Shown piece by piece: positions 1 to 6,387 of a stretch of 7,619 bases of DNA (within the stretch, counting starts at the first letter, position 1; every line of letters starts with the position of its first letter). The notes beneath the pieces were generated by a model that saw nothing but the letters and a program-made list of their open reading frames with translations, made no database searches and had not been told where the DNA came from. The translations under genes were made by a program, and so were the position numbers. Source of the stretch: Actinomyces sp. (GTDB lineage Bacteria > Actinomycetota > Actinomycetes > Actinomycetales > Actinomycetaceae); NCBI RefSeq assembly GCF_030530635.1, contig NZ_JAUMUL010000095.1, positions 1 through 7,619 on the forward strand. The letters run 5' to 3'.

Positions 1-34
1 TACCGACCTCGGCACGGAACTTCTACCGACCTCG
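1..34. repeat. Edge of an intergenic tandem repeat
   Basis: The 11-mer TACCGACCTCG occurs at 1-11 and again at 24-34, a 23-bp period, just downstream of the stop codon of the minus-strand operon. Read on the minus strand, the unit CGAGGTCGGTAGAAGTTCC matches 15 of 19 bases of the 22-bp repeats at 7411-7476 (CGAGTTCGGTCGAAATTAC). The two ends of the window therefore seem to carry members of one dispersed repeat family. The array probably continues to the left of the window. No hairpin followed by a T-run is visible, so I do not call it a terminator. Confidence 0.6.
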
Positions 35-49
35 CGGGGGATGGGGCGG

Positions 50-1816
50 TCAGGTGCTGACCCAGGCCTGCCACAGGCGGGTGTACTCGCCGCCGGCGGC
101 CAACAACTCCGCATGCGGACCAAGTTCCACAATTCGACCGTTGATCACCACCGCCACCCGGTCGGCGGCCGCGGCCGTGTCCAGCCGGTGGGCGATGGCC
201 ACCACAGTACGCCCGGCCAGGACGGCATCGAGCGAGCGCTCGGCGGAGCGGGCGGCGCTTGGATCCAATAGGCTGGTGGCCTCGTCCAGCACGAGCGTGG
301 CCGGATCCATCAGCACGATGCGTGCCAACGCCACCTGTTGAGCCTGCCCCGGGGTCAGTTGCGCACCGCCTGCACCGACGCGGGTCTCCAGGCCGTCGGA
401 CAGACCCCGCACCCAGTCATCAGCCCCCACTGCTTCCAGTGACCGCTTGAGTTCGGCGTCGGTGGCGTCCGTGCGCGCCAGTCGCAGGTTGTCCGCCAGG
501 CTGCAGGCGAAGACGTGGTGCTCCTGGGTCACGAGCGCCACCTCACGGTGCAGGGCGTCCTCCGTGAGCGCGGTCAGATCGATTTCGTCGCCGTCCTCGC
601 CGTCGTTCACCGTCACTCGCCCGCGGGTAGGCGGGTGGATGCCGGCGAGCATGCGGCCGAGCGTGGATTTGCCGGAGCCGGATGGGCCGACCACGGCCAG
701 CCGCTCCCCCGGGATCAGCTCCAGATCGACGTCGTGCAAGACGTCGTGTCCGGGCCGGTAGGCGTATGAGACGCCGCGCACACGCGGAGGCCGACCCGTG
801 ACCGCCCCGCTGGTGGCCTCCCGGTCGGGGCGCACCAATTCCACACCCACGATCCGGGACATGGCCGCACCCGCCGACTGCAGGGAGTCGATCCAGAAGG
901 TCACCTCCGAAACGGGCGTGCGCAACTGGATGGCGTACAGCGCCACCGTGGTGATAGCACCGAGGGTGACGGCACCGTGCCCAGCAAGCCAGGCGCCCCA
1001 GGCGACGACGGCGATCACCGGCGCGAATGACCCCAGCCCCAGCACGGTGATCAGGACGATGCGCAGCCACAGCGTGTACTGTTCGGTGGCCCAGACCTCG
1101 ATTGTGGCCCGGTCCAGGATGCGGTTGCGGCGCGCCCCGAGCGCGTGAGCGTCAACGGTGTCGGCCTGGTCGGCGGTTTCGGCGATGACGCCGTCGACCT
1201 CCGCCCACATGGCGTTCATGGCCCGGTAGGCGGGCACGGCGTGGCGCAGGTACCAGCGCCACGCCGGCACCACGGCCAGTAGCGGCACGATCATGGCGAG
1301 GCTGAGCCTTGGGGAGGTGATCACCGCGGCGGCCACGATCGTCAGCAGCGTGAGCACGATGACGAGGATCTGGCTGACGCCGCGCTGAACGACGGTGCGG
1401 ATGGACTCCAGGTCGCGGCCGGTGCGCCCCAGCAGGTCGCCCGTGCCGGCGGACTCGACCACCGACAGCGGCAGGTGCATGGCCGACCCGACCAGCCGCT
1501 CACGCAGCTCGGCGAAGACCCGCTCCCCCAGTACGCGGGCCAAGTACTCGCCGCATCCGGTCAGGGCGGCGTTGCCCATCGCCAGGGCGATGACTACGGC
1601 GATGAGCGCCTGCAGCCGCCCGGCGGCCTCGGCGCCCGGCGTTCCCGCCACCAGGTCCACCATGGCTCCGAGCACCCTCGGGATGCCCACCGCGGCCAGG
1701 GCGGCCAGCAGCTGGAGAGTGGTTACAGCGGCTACGGCGCCCCTGTGCTCGCCGATCAGTTTCAGGGCGCGACGGCGGACGGCGGCGGCGTCGGCGACGG
1801 GCAGACGCCGGTTCAT
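50..1816 (-). CDS. ABC exporter half-transporter (TMD-NBD), catalytic-site partner
   Basis: This 588-residue membrane-fused ABC exporter half is a normal length for the type. Six membrane segments lie at about 28-48, 70-90, 148-168, 171-190, 252-278 and 284-304. The ATPase domain follows from about 345, with A-loop tyrosine Y353, intact Walker A GPSGSGKST (377-385), Q-loop Q431, Walker B LVLDE with D511 and E512, and H-loop H543. The signature is LTPGQ (487-491) instead of LSGGQ, so this subunit supplies intact nucleotide-binding motifs but a non-consensus signature. The ATG at 1816 overlaps the upstream gene's stop (ATGA) and follows GGAGGAG at 1821-1827, indicating translational coupling. 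By family knowledge it should pair with the product of 1813-3744 as a heterodimeric exporter in the cytoplasmic membrane. The substrate is unknown; lipid, peptide or drug export are all possible. Confidence 0.93.
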   Translation of the reverse strand: MNRRLPVADAAAVRRRALKLIGEHRGAVAAVTTLQLLAALAAVGIPRVLGAMVDLVAGTPGAEAAGRLQALIAVVIALAMGNAALTGCGEYLARVLGERVFAELRERLVGSAMHLPLSVVESAGTGDLLGRTGRDLESIRTVVQRGVSQILVIVLTLLTIVAAAVITSPRLSLAMIVPLLAVVPAWRWYLRHAVPAYRAMNAMWAEVDGVIAETADQADTVDAHALGARRNRILDRATIEVWATEQYTLWLRIVLITVLGLGSFAPVIAVVAWGAWLAGHGAVTLGAITTVALYAIQLRTPVSEVTFWIDSLQSAGAAMSRIVGVELVRPDREATSGAVTGRPPRVRGVSYAYRPGHDVLHDVDLELIPGERLAVVGPSGSGKSTLGRMLAGIHPPTRGRVTVNDGEDGDEIDLTALTEDALHREVALVTQEHHVFACSLADNLRLARTDATDAELKRSLEAVGADDWVRGLSDGLETRVGAGGAQLTPGQAQQVALARIVLMDPATLVLDEATSLLDPSAARSAERSLDAVLAGRTVVAIAHRLDTAAAADRVAVVINGRIVELGPHAELLAAGGEYTRLWQAWVST

Positions 1817-3744
1817 GACGCTCCTCCAGTTTCGGCTCCGCGTTCGACGACGGCCCGGTAGGCGTCCAGGCCGCTTAGCTCGTGGTGGGTGCCGCGGGCC
1901 AGCTCACGCAGTCCTGCCGCGCCGACGTCGAGCAGCACCACTTCATCGCAGCGGCCCAGCAGCAGCGGGGAGGAGGTGACGACGACGGTGGTCAGGCCCC
2001 GCCGCTCCGCCTGCAGCCGCCGAGCCACCAGATCCTCGGTGTGAGAGTCCAGGGCGCTGGTGGGCTCGACCAGCACCAGCACGGGCGCACGGCGGGCGAC
2101 GGCGCGGGCCAACACCAGGCGCTGACGCTGCCCACCGGAGACATTGCGGGCCTTTTCGGTGAGTTGGCCGTCCAGGCCGCCGAGGGAGTCCAGGGCGTCG
2201 CCCGCCGCGGCAACGGCGAGGGCGTGCTCGGCACGGTCTCGCTGGTCGGGAGTCAGTGGCGGCGCACCACCGCCGGCCGCCGGCCCGGCATCGCCGTGGG
2301 CGCCGGCCACCGCGCCGGTGCGGATGATGTCAGCGGTCGGGCGTGGGCCGGACAGGGGGATCTCGTCGCCGAGGATCTCCTCGGCGAGTGTCCCGGCGAA
2401 GGCCTCAGCCTGGGCGGCGGACACAACGATGGTGCGGCGCACCTCCTCCAGCGGAACCGTCCGCAGATCGGTGCCGCCGAGGGTGACGGGACCATCGGCG
2501 TCATCGGCACGACCCAGACGCTCGGCCAGGGCGGCGGCCCGGGCCGAGTCGGCGCACACCAGGGCGGTCATCCGCCCGCCGCGCAGCACGATTCTGGTGC
2601 CGAGGTCGGTCAGGTCGCCGGCCGGGTCCAGGTGCGCCCCGGGCAGTACCTCGGCGTCGTCGGTGAGCGGCTCGACCGCCTCGATGCGGGCCACCTTGCG
2701 GGCGCCCACCCAGGCGCGGGTGGAGAACTGGATCAGGTCGGCCATGACACCCAGCGGCCCGACCAGGAAGGTGGTGTAGCCGTAGAAGGTGACCAGCTGG
2801 CCGGGGGTGATCGTACCGGTCAGGGCCGCACGGGCGCCCGCGCCGACGACGACGGCGGTGAACACCATGGGTGCGCCGGCCTTGACGGTGGCCAGGAGCG
2901 CCTGGGTGGAGGCGACGCGGATGCCGGCGTCGCGCACCCGGCGGGAGGCCTCGGCGTAGCGGGCGGCGTAGACGTCCTCCCCGCCGATGCCGCGCAGGAC
3001 GCGCAGGCCGGCCACGGCGTCGGTGGTGATGGTGGATAGGCGCCCCTGCTCCTCGCGCTGCACCGACAGGCGCCGGTCCAGGGGCCGGATGAAGGCCCCC
3101 ACCAGCGCCAGCACGAACGGCAGGCCGATCAGCACCAGCAGTCCCAGGGCCGCGGAGGTGCGCAGCATGAGCACGCCGACGGCGACGACGCTGATCAGTG
3201 CACCGATGACGTTGACGCCGAAGTACATCAGCTCACCGATGTTGTCGGAGTCGGCGGTGATGGCGGCGATTACGTCACCGCTGGCGATCTGGCGGGTGAC
3301 GGCGCGCGAACGCAGGCCCAGCCGGTGGGCGGGGGCGCGCATGGTGGGTTTCCAGGCGCCGGCCCAGGCGGCGAAGCCGGTGGCGTCCTCCAGGCCGGCG
3401 GTGAGTGAGCCGAGCAGCACCAGGCCGAGCAGCGCGGCCAGTCCGGGCAGCAGGCGAGTGGTCAGGCCCGCCTCCAGTCCGGCGTCGAGCAATTCTCCCA
3501 GCACCAGAGGGGTGAGCGCTTGAGCGAGGTAGGAGGCGGCGGCTACGACCACGCCGCAGCCGATGGCGGGCCCGCTCATCCAAGTAACTGCGCGCAGCAG
3601 GCCACCGGGTGTGGTGGGTAGGTCGGGTGGCGGCGTCGTCTGCACTGACAGGAGGGCGGGCCAGCGGCGCGGGACGCGGGCGACGGGGATCGGCACAATC
3701 CCCAAGCCTATGCGCACCGGCCAGTCCGGGCCACAGCAGACCAC
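1813..3744 (-). CDS. ABC exporter half-transporter with degenerate ATPase domain
   Basis: Up to 643 residues: an ABC exporter membrane domain (helices at about 60-83, 97-118, 177-197, 200-222 and two more before about 345) followed by an ATPase domain. The Walker A position reads ALVCADSARAAALAE (394-408): all three glycines, the lysine and the S/T are gone (CADSARAAA, 397-405). Walker B is VLVLVE, with V559 in place of Asp and E560 kept. The H-loop histidine is serine (VVVTSSP, S591). The signature VSGGQ (535-539) is intact. A Gly/Ala/Pro-rich insert lies at about 477-500. I infer that it forms a heterodimer with the next gene's product, lending its signature to the one working ATP site. The start is uncertain: GTG 3744 is the longest in-frame option but has no good ribosome binding site. 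GTG 3645 would begin MQTTPPPDLP and drop 33 residues of Pro/Arg-rich sequence. The first transmembrane region begins after both. Confidence 0.9.
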   Translation of the reverse strand: MVCCGPDWPVRIGLGIVPIPVARVPRRWPALLSVQTTPPPDLPTTPGGLLRAVTWMSGPAIGCGVVVAAASYLAQALTPLVLGELLDAGLEAGLTTRLLPGLAALLGLVLLGSLTAGLEDATGFAAWAGAWKPTMRAPAHRLGLRSRAVTRQIASGDVIAAITADSDNIGELMYFGVNVIGALISVVAVGVLMLRTSAALGLLVLIGLPFVLALVGAFIRPLDRRLSVQREEQGRLSTITTDAVAGLRVLRGIGGEDVYAARYAEASRRVRDAGIRVASTQALLATVKAGAPMVFTAVVVGAGARAALTGTITPGQLVTFYGYTTFLVGPLGVMADLIQFSTRAWVGARKVARIEAVEPLTDDAEVLPGAHLDPAGDLTDLGTRIVLRGGRMTALVCADSARAAALAERLGRADDADGPVTLGGTDLRTVPLEEVRRTIVVSAAQAEAFAGTLAEEILGDEIPLSGPRPTADIIRTGAVAGAHGDAGPAAGGGAPPLTPDQRDRAEHALAVAAAGDALDSLGGLDGQLTEKARNVSGGQRQRLVLARAVARRAPVLVLVEPTSALDSHTEDLVARRLQAERRGLTTVVVTSSPLLLGRCDEVVLLDVGAAGLRELARGTHHELSGLDAYRAVVERGAETGGAS

Positions 3745-3775
3745 CCCGACAGCGGACCACCCCGGCAGCGGACCA
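3739..3775. repeat. 16-bp tandem duplication at gene junction
   Basis: GACCACCCCGACAGCG (3739-3754) is followed directly by GACCACCCCGGCAGCG (3755-3770), with one difference, and then by a partial third copy, GACCA. It spans the 33-bp gap between the YhgE/Pip gene and the first ABC gene, and it places two minus-strand GTG triplets (3744 and 3760) in different frames. It probably arose by replication slippage and contributes to the doubt over the downstream start codon. Confidence 0.75.
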
Positions 3776-3777
3776 GG

Positions 3778-6183
3778 TCAGGCTGCCGTGGGCGCCAGGG
3801 CATTGTCGGCCGGTAACGGCCTGGGGCCGCGGCGCAGGCGGGCACCCAGCAGGATGAAGGCCCAGGCGGCCAGCGCCCAGACGGCCAACACGAGCAGTGT
3901 TTGCAGGTAGATCCCATCCACGCCGCCGCCGGCGATCAGCCGCCGGAAGGCCAGTTGGGTGTAGCTCATCGGCAGGTAGGGGTGAATCCATTGGAAGAAG
4001 CGCGGTGTGGTCTCGATCGGGAAGGTCGCGCCCATGGATGCGATCTGCAGGCTGAGCAGGGCGACGGACACGAAGCGGCCTCGGAAGGCGAGGGTGGCCA
4101 GGCAGGCCTGGTTGATGGCCACGAAGGTCAGCGACGCGGCGATCGCCATGGCGCACAGGCCCGGCAGGTTGGCGGCATGTATGCCCCCGGCGGCATTGAC
4201 CGCCACCATCATCACCACGGCCTGGGCGACGGCCAGCAGGGCGGCCGTGACGGCAGGGCGGGTGGCCGCGGCGTACCACCGCTCGCCGTGGTCGCGCCTG
4301 TCCAGAGCCGGCAGGACCAGGAACAGTGAGATGGCGCCGACCCACAGGGACAGGCTCATGAACATCGGGGTGAAGCCGGCACCGTTGTTGGCCACGGGGT
4401 GTTCCCGCATGACGCCGACTCCGGCGGTGTCGGCGCCGACCTCGGTCATGGTCCGGCGCTGGGCGGCGGTGTAGTCGGGGATCTGCGCTGCGGCGCCATC
4501 AAGACCGGAGGCGAGGGCACCGGCGCCGGCAGACAGGTTACGCGCACCGGAGTTGACCGCGTTCGTGCCGCCGGCCAAGCGGGAGGTGCCCGAGGAGAGC
4601 GTGGATGCCCCGGCCGACAGGGTGTTCAGGCCGGCTGACAGGTCATTGGATCCGGTGGCGAGCCGGCTCGCCCCGCTGCTGATGGTGGCGGCACCGGCAG
4701 TGAGTGTGTCGCCCCGGGCGGACAGGGCCGCCAGCACCCCGGTGAGGGTGGCACCACTGCCGGTGGAGGCATCGTAGACATCGGCACTCCTTCCCAGTGC
4801 CCCGGCCAGGGTGGCGGCACCGGTGGACGCCTCCGTCACCCCGGTGGCGATCTGGCCGACGGCGCTTTGCAGCCGGATGGTGCCGGATGAGAGCTGATCC
4901 GCGCCGGAGGCGACCTGGCCGACGGCGCCGGTGACGTCTGAACCGGAGGCGGTCAGGGCGTTGAGCCCGCCCAGCACGGTGGCGGAGTCGGCCGTATCCG
5001 TGGGGGTTCCCAGGGCGCCCGCGACCCGGGTGATGGCTTGGCAGGTCGCGTCCGTCTGACCGTGTTCACTCACGCACTGCTGGTAGACGCCCGCAAGCGC
5101 GTCCAAGACCTGGCCGGCTCCCGCCCGCGTGGCACTCACCCCGCCGATGTAGTCATTGACGACGCCGTACAGGGTCGCCTGGCCGGCCGCCGCCGAGTCG
5201 GAGGAGGTTCCGATCCCGCTGACCGCGGCGGCGGCGCCGGAGGCGAGATCGTTGGCGGCCCCGTACAGCGTCTCCTGGCCGGCCGCCGCCGAGTCGGTCG
5301 TGGAACCGACGCCGTCGGACAGCGTCGTCAGGCCCGTGGCCAGTTCCCGGGCGCCGGGGTCGATTTCACCGCTTAGAGTCGCGTACGCCTGATCAACGCC
5401 GTCCACGTAGTCGGTCAGACCCGCGGACAGGTCGGAGGCTCCGGTGGACAGGTCGGTGGCGCCCGAGGTCAAGTCGGTTGCGCCGGAGGCCGCCGCGGAT
5501 GCCCCGACCGCCACCCGCTTTGCGCCGGAGTCGACCGTGGCGGCGCCCGTAGCGAGGTTGGAGGCGCCGTCGGCGAGGTTGGAGGCGCCGGAGGCCAGGG
5601 CGGTGGCACCGTCGGAGGCCTCAACGAGCCCGTCCCGGACGGTGGACACGCTCAGCAGCAGGGTGGACAGGACACGCTCGGCCCCCTCCTGCTCCAGGCG
5701 TTTGGACAACTCGGAGGCGACGGTGGCGGCCAGGGAGTCGGTCAGGTAGTTGACGCCGTCGTCGGTGACGAGTTCCAGTTCCTGGGTGACGGCGTCGGAG
5801 GGGTCTTCTGAGCCGACTCGGGAGGCGATCTTGGAGAAGTCGGCGGGTATGTAGAGGATGGCGCGGACCTTCTGCGTCCTGATATCCGCCTGGGCGGTCG
5901 CGGCGTCCATCTGCTCCCAGGTGAAACCGACCGATTCCTCACCGTCGGGGTGGGTGAGTGCATCGGTCAGGTCGGCACCGAGGTTGAGGGTCTTGGTCTT
6001 GCCGTCGGCGAGGGTGGCCGTGTATGCGGAGTCCTCGTTGACGACGGCGGCCTTGATGTCGGAGAGCCGGTTGGTGGGGTTCTGGTACGCGAGGGTCATC
6101 AGACCCGCGTACAGCAGCGGGACGATCGATACCGCGATCACCACTATCAGCTTCGTGATGCGTGATCCGCTGAGCCTCTTCAT
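3778..6183 (-). CDS. YhgE/Pip family membrane protein with ABC-2-type C-terminal domain
   Basis: An 801-residue protein. A single N-terminal membrane helix (about 12-32, then the YQNPTNRL junction) leads into a long extracytoplasmic region. At least five hydrophobic segments follow from 608 (about 608-627, 645-665, 673-698, 704-722, 760-781), with the motif FPIETTPRFFQWIHPYLPMS (721-740) near the end. The middle holds arrays of Gly/Ala/Ser heptad-like units such as ASNLATG and ATDLSTG, at about 182-262 and 497-565, as in the YhgE/Pip family. Founding members include the Lactococcus phage infection protein Pip; the SPP1 receptor YueB has a related layout. C370 and C381 could form a disulfide. 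I chose ATG 6183 because AGGGGAGG (6193-6200) sits 9 nt upstream. An in-frame ATG at 6243 would add 20 residues but lies inside the operator region. First gene of the operon. The molecular function of the family is not firmly known, and a role with the ABC pair is inferred. Confidence 0.9.
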   Translation of the reverse strand: MKRLSGSRITKLIVVIAVSIVPLLYAGLMTLAYQNPTNRLSDIKAAVVNEDSAYTATLADGKTKTLNLGADLTDALTHPDGEESVGFTWEQMDAATAQADIRTQKVRAILYIPADFSKIASRVGSEDPSDAVTQELELVTDDGVNYLTDSLAATVASELSKRLEQEGAERVLSTLLLSVSTVRDGLVEASDGATALASGASNLADGASNLATGAATVDSGAKRVAVGASAAASGATDLTSGATDLSTGASDLSAGLTDYVDGVDQAYATLSGEIDPGARELATGLTTLSDGVGSTTDSAAAGQETLYGAANDLASGAAAAVSGIGTSSDSAAAGQATLYGVVNDYIGGVSATRAGAGQVLDALAGVYQQCVSEHGQTDATCQAITRVAGALGTPTDTADSATVLGGLNALTASGSDVTGAVGQVASGADQLSSGTIRLQSAVGQIATGVTEASTGAATLAGALGRSADVYDASTGSGATLTGVLAALSARGDTLTAGAATISSGASRLATGSNDLSAGLNTLSAGASTLSSGTSRLAGGTNAVNSGARNLSAGAGALASGLDGAAAQIPDYTAAQRRTMTEVGADTAGVGVMREHPVANNGAGFTPMFMSLSLWVGAISLFLVLPALDRRDHGERWYAAATRPAVTAALLAVAQAVVMMVAVNAAGGIHAANLPGLCAMAIAASLTFVAINQACLATLAFRGRFVSVALLSLQIASMGATFPIETTPRFFQWIHPYLPMSYTQLAFRRLIAGGGVDGIYLQTLLVLAVWALAAWAFILLGARLRRGPRPLPADNALAPTAA
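5165..5297 (-). repeat. 96-bp internal direct repeat in the YhgE/Pip gene
   Basis: Within the YhgE/Pip coding region, a 24-bp exact match recurs at 5178-5201 and 5274-5297, 96 bp (32 codons) apart, with similarity extending to 5165 and 5261. In the protein it appears as DSAAAGQETLYGAANDL followed by DSAAAGQATLYGVVNDY. This looks like an in-frame duplication of one extracellular repeat unit, distinct from the short heptad units on either side. Confidence 0.8.
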
Positions 6184-6192
6184 TTTCAGTTG

Positions 6193-6200
6193 CCTCCCCT
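6193..6200 (-). promoter_or_regulatory. Strong ribosome binding site fixing the YhgE/Pip start
   Basis: On the minus strand AGGGGAGG lies 9 nt before ATG 6183. It is the best Shine-Dalgarno match near this gene and argues for 6183 rather than the in-frame ATG at 6243, which lies in the operator region. Confidence 0.85.
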
Positions 6201-6215
6201 GAGTTCCGCCAAGCG

Positions 6216-6243
6216 GCGATACAGGTATGTATCGACTTTTCAA
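6216..6243 (-). promoter_or_regulatory. Candidate promoter of the export operon
   Basis: On the minus strand, TTGAAA (6243-6238) could serve as the -35 box and TATCGC (6221-6216) as a weak -10, with a 16-nt spacer. This predicts a transcript start near 6209 and a short leader of about 26 nt that contains the AGGGGAGG ribosome site. The -10 match is poor. The stronger argument is position: the operator palindrome at 6217-6234 would overlay the spacer and -10, the expected geometry for repression. Confidence 0.45.
6217..6234. promoter_or_regulatory. Probable TetR operator 1 (perfect 18-bp inverted repeat)
   Basis: CGATACAGGTATGTATCG has perfect 7-bp arms (CGATACA / TGTATCG) around a 4-bp centre. 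It lies in the divergent gap between the operon and the TetR gene, close to the inferred operon start, and shares the core ATACA-N4-TGTAT with the second palindrome at 6243-6256. TetR-family dimers typically bind such palindromes next to their own gene. Confidence 0.8.
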
Positions 6244-6259
6244 TACATGGCTGTATCCT
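6232..6259 (+). promoter_or_regulatory. Possible TetR gene promoter
   Basis: On the plus strand, TATCCT (6254-6259) fits the actinobacterial TANNNT -10 pattern, with a weak -35 TCGACT (6232-6237) 16 nt upstream. It overlaps operator 2, which would give autoregulation. It would leave an untranslated leader of roughly 120 nt before ATG 6388, in which I see no clear structure. Only a tentative call. Confidence 0.3.
6243..6256. promoter_or_regulatory. Probable TetR operator 2
   Basis: ATACATGGCTGTAT has 5-bp arms and a 4-bp centre identical in spacing to operator 1 (core at 6219-6232). The two cores are offset by exactly 24 bp. The centre differs (TGGC against GGTA) while both arms are conserved, as expected for a dimer that reads the half-sites. 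It touches the putative -35 box of the operon promoter and the putative -10 of the plus-strand TetR promoter. Confidence 0.75.
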
Positions 6260-6387
6260 GCGGGTCTGACAGGAGAGCGAGCAGTCGACGAAGAATTCCC
6301 GGACAGATGCCGAGAACATCCCTAGAACCGTCACCGCGGATGTCGCAACCGACGCGGACCGGTACGAAATGACATGATGATCCGGTC

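Noticed and set aside
1..49. Transcription terminator after the export operon
   Set aside because: Only direct repeats are visible; no stem-loop with a T-run on the minus strand lies within the 49 bases available.
1882..3039. A 385-residue plus-strand open frame antisense to the degenerate ABC gene
   Set aside because: It is Gly/Gln/Asp-rich with no domain, is a mirror of the GC-rich coding strand, and lies opposite a clear ABC exporter.
3275..4345. A 356-residue minus-strand open frame crossing the Pip-ABC boundary
   Set aside because: It is Arg/Pro/His-rich low-complexity translation in another frame of two well-supported genes.
6184..6243. Upstream ATG giving the YhgE/Pip protein 20 extra residues
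   Set aside because: It lies in the operator region and would be upstream of the inferred transcript start. ATG 6183 has a strong AGGGGAGG site and leads directly into the membrane helix.
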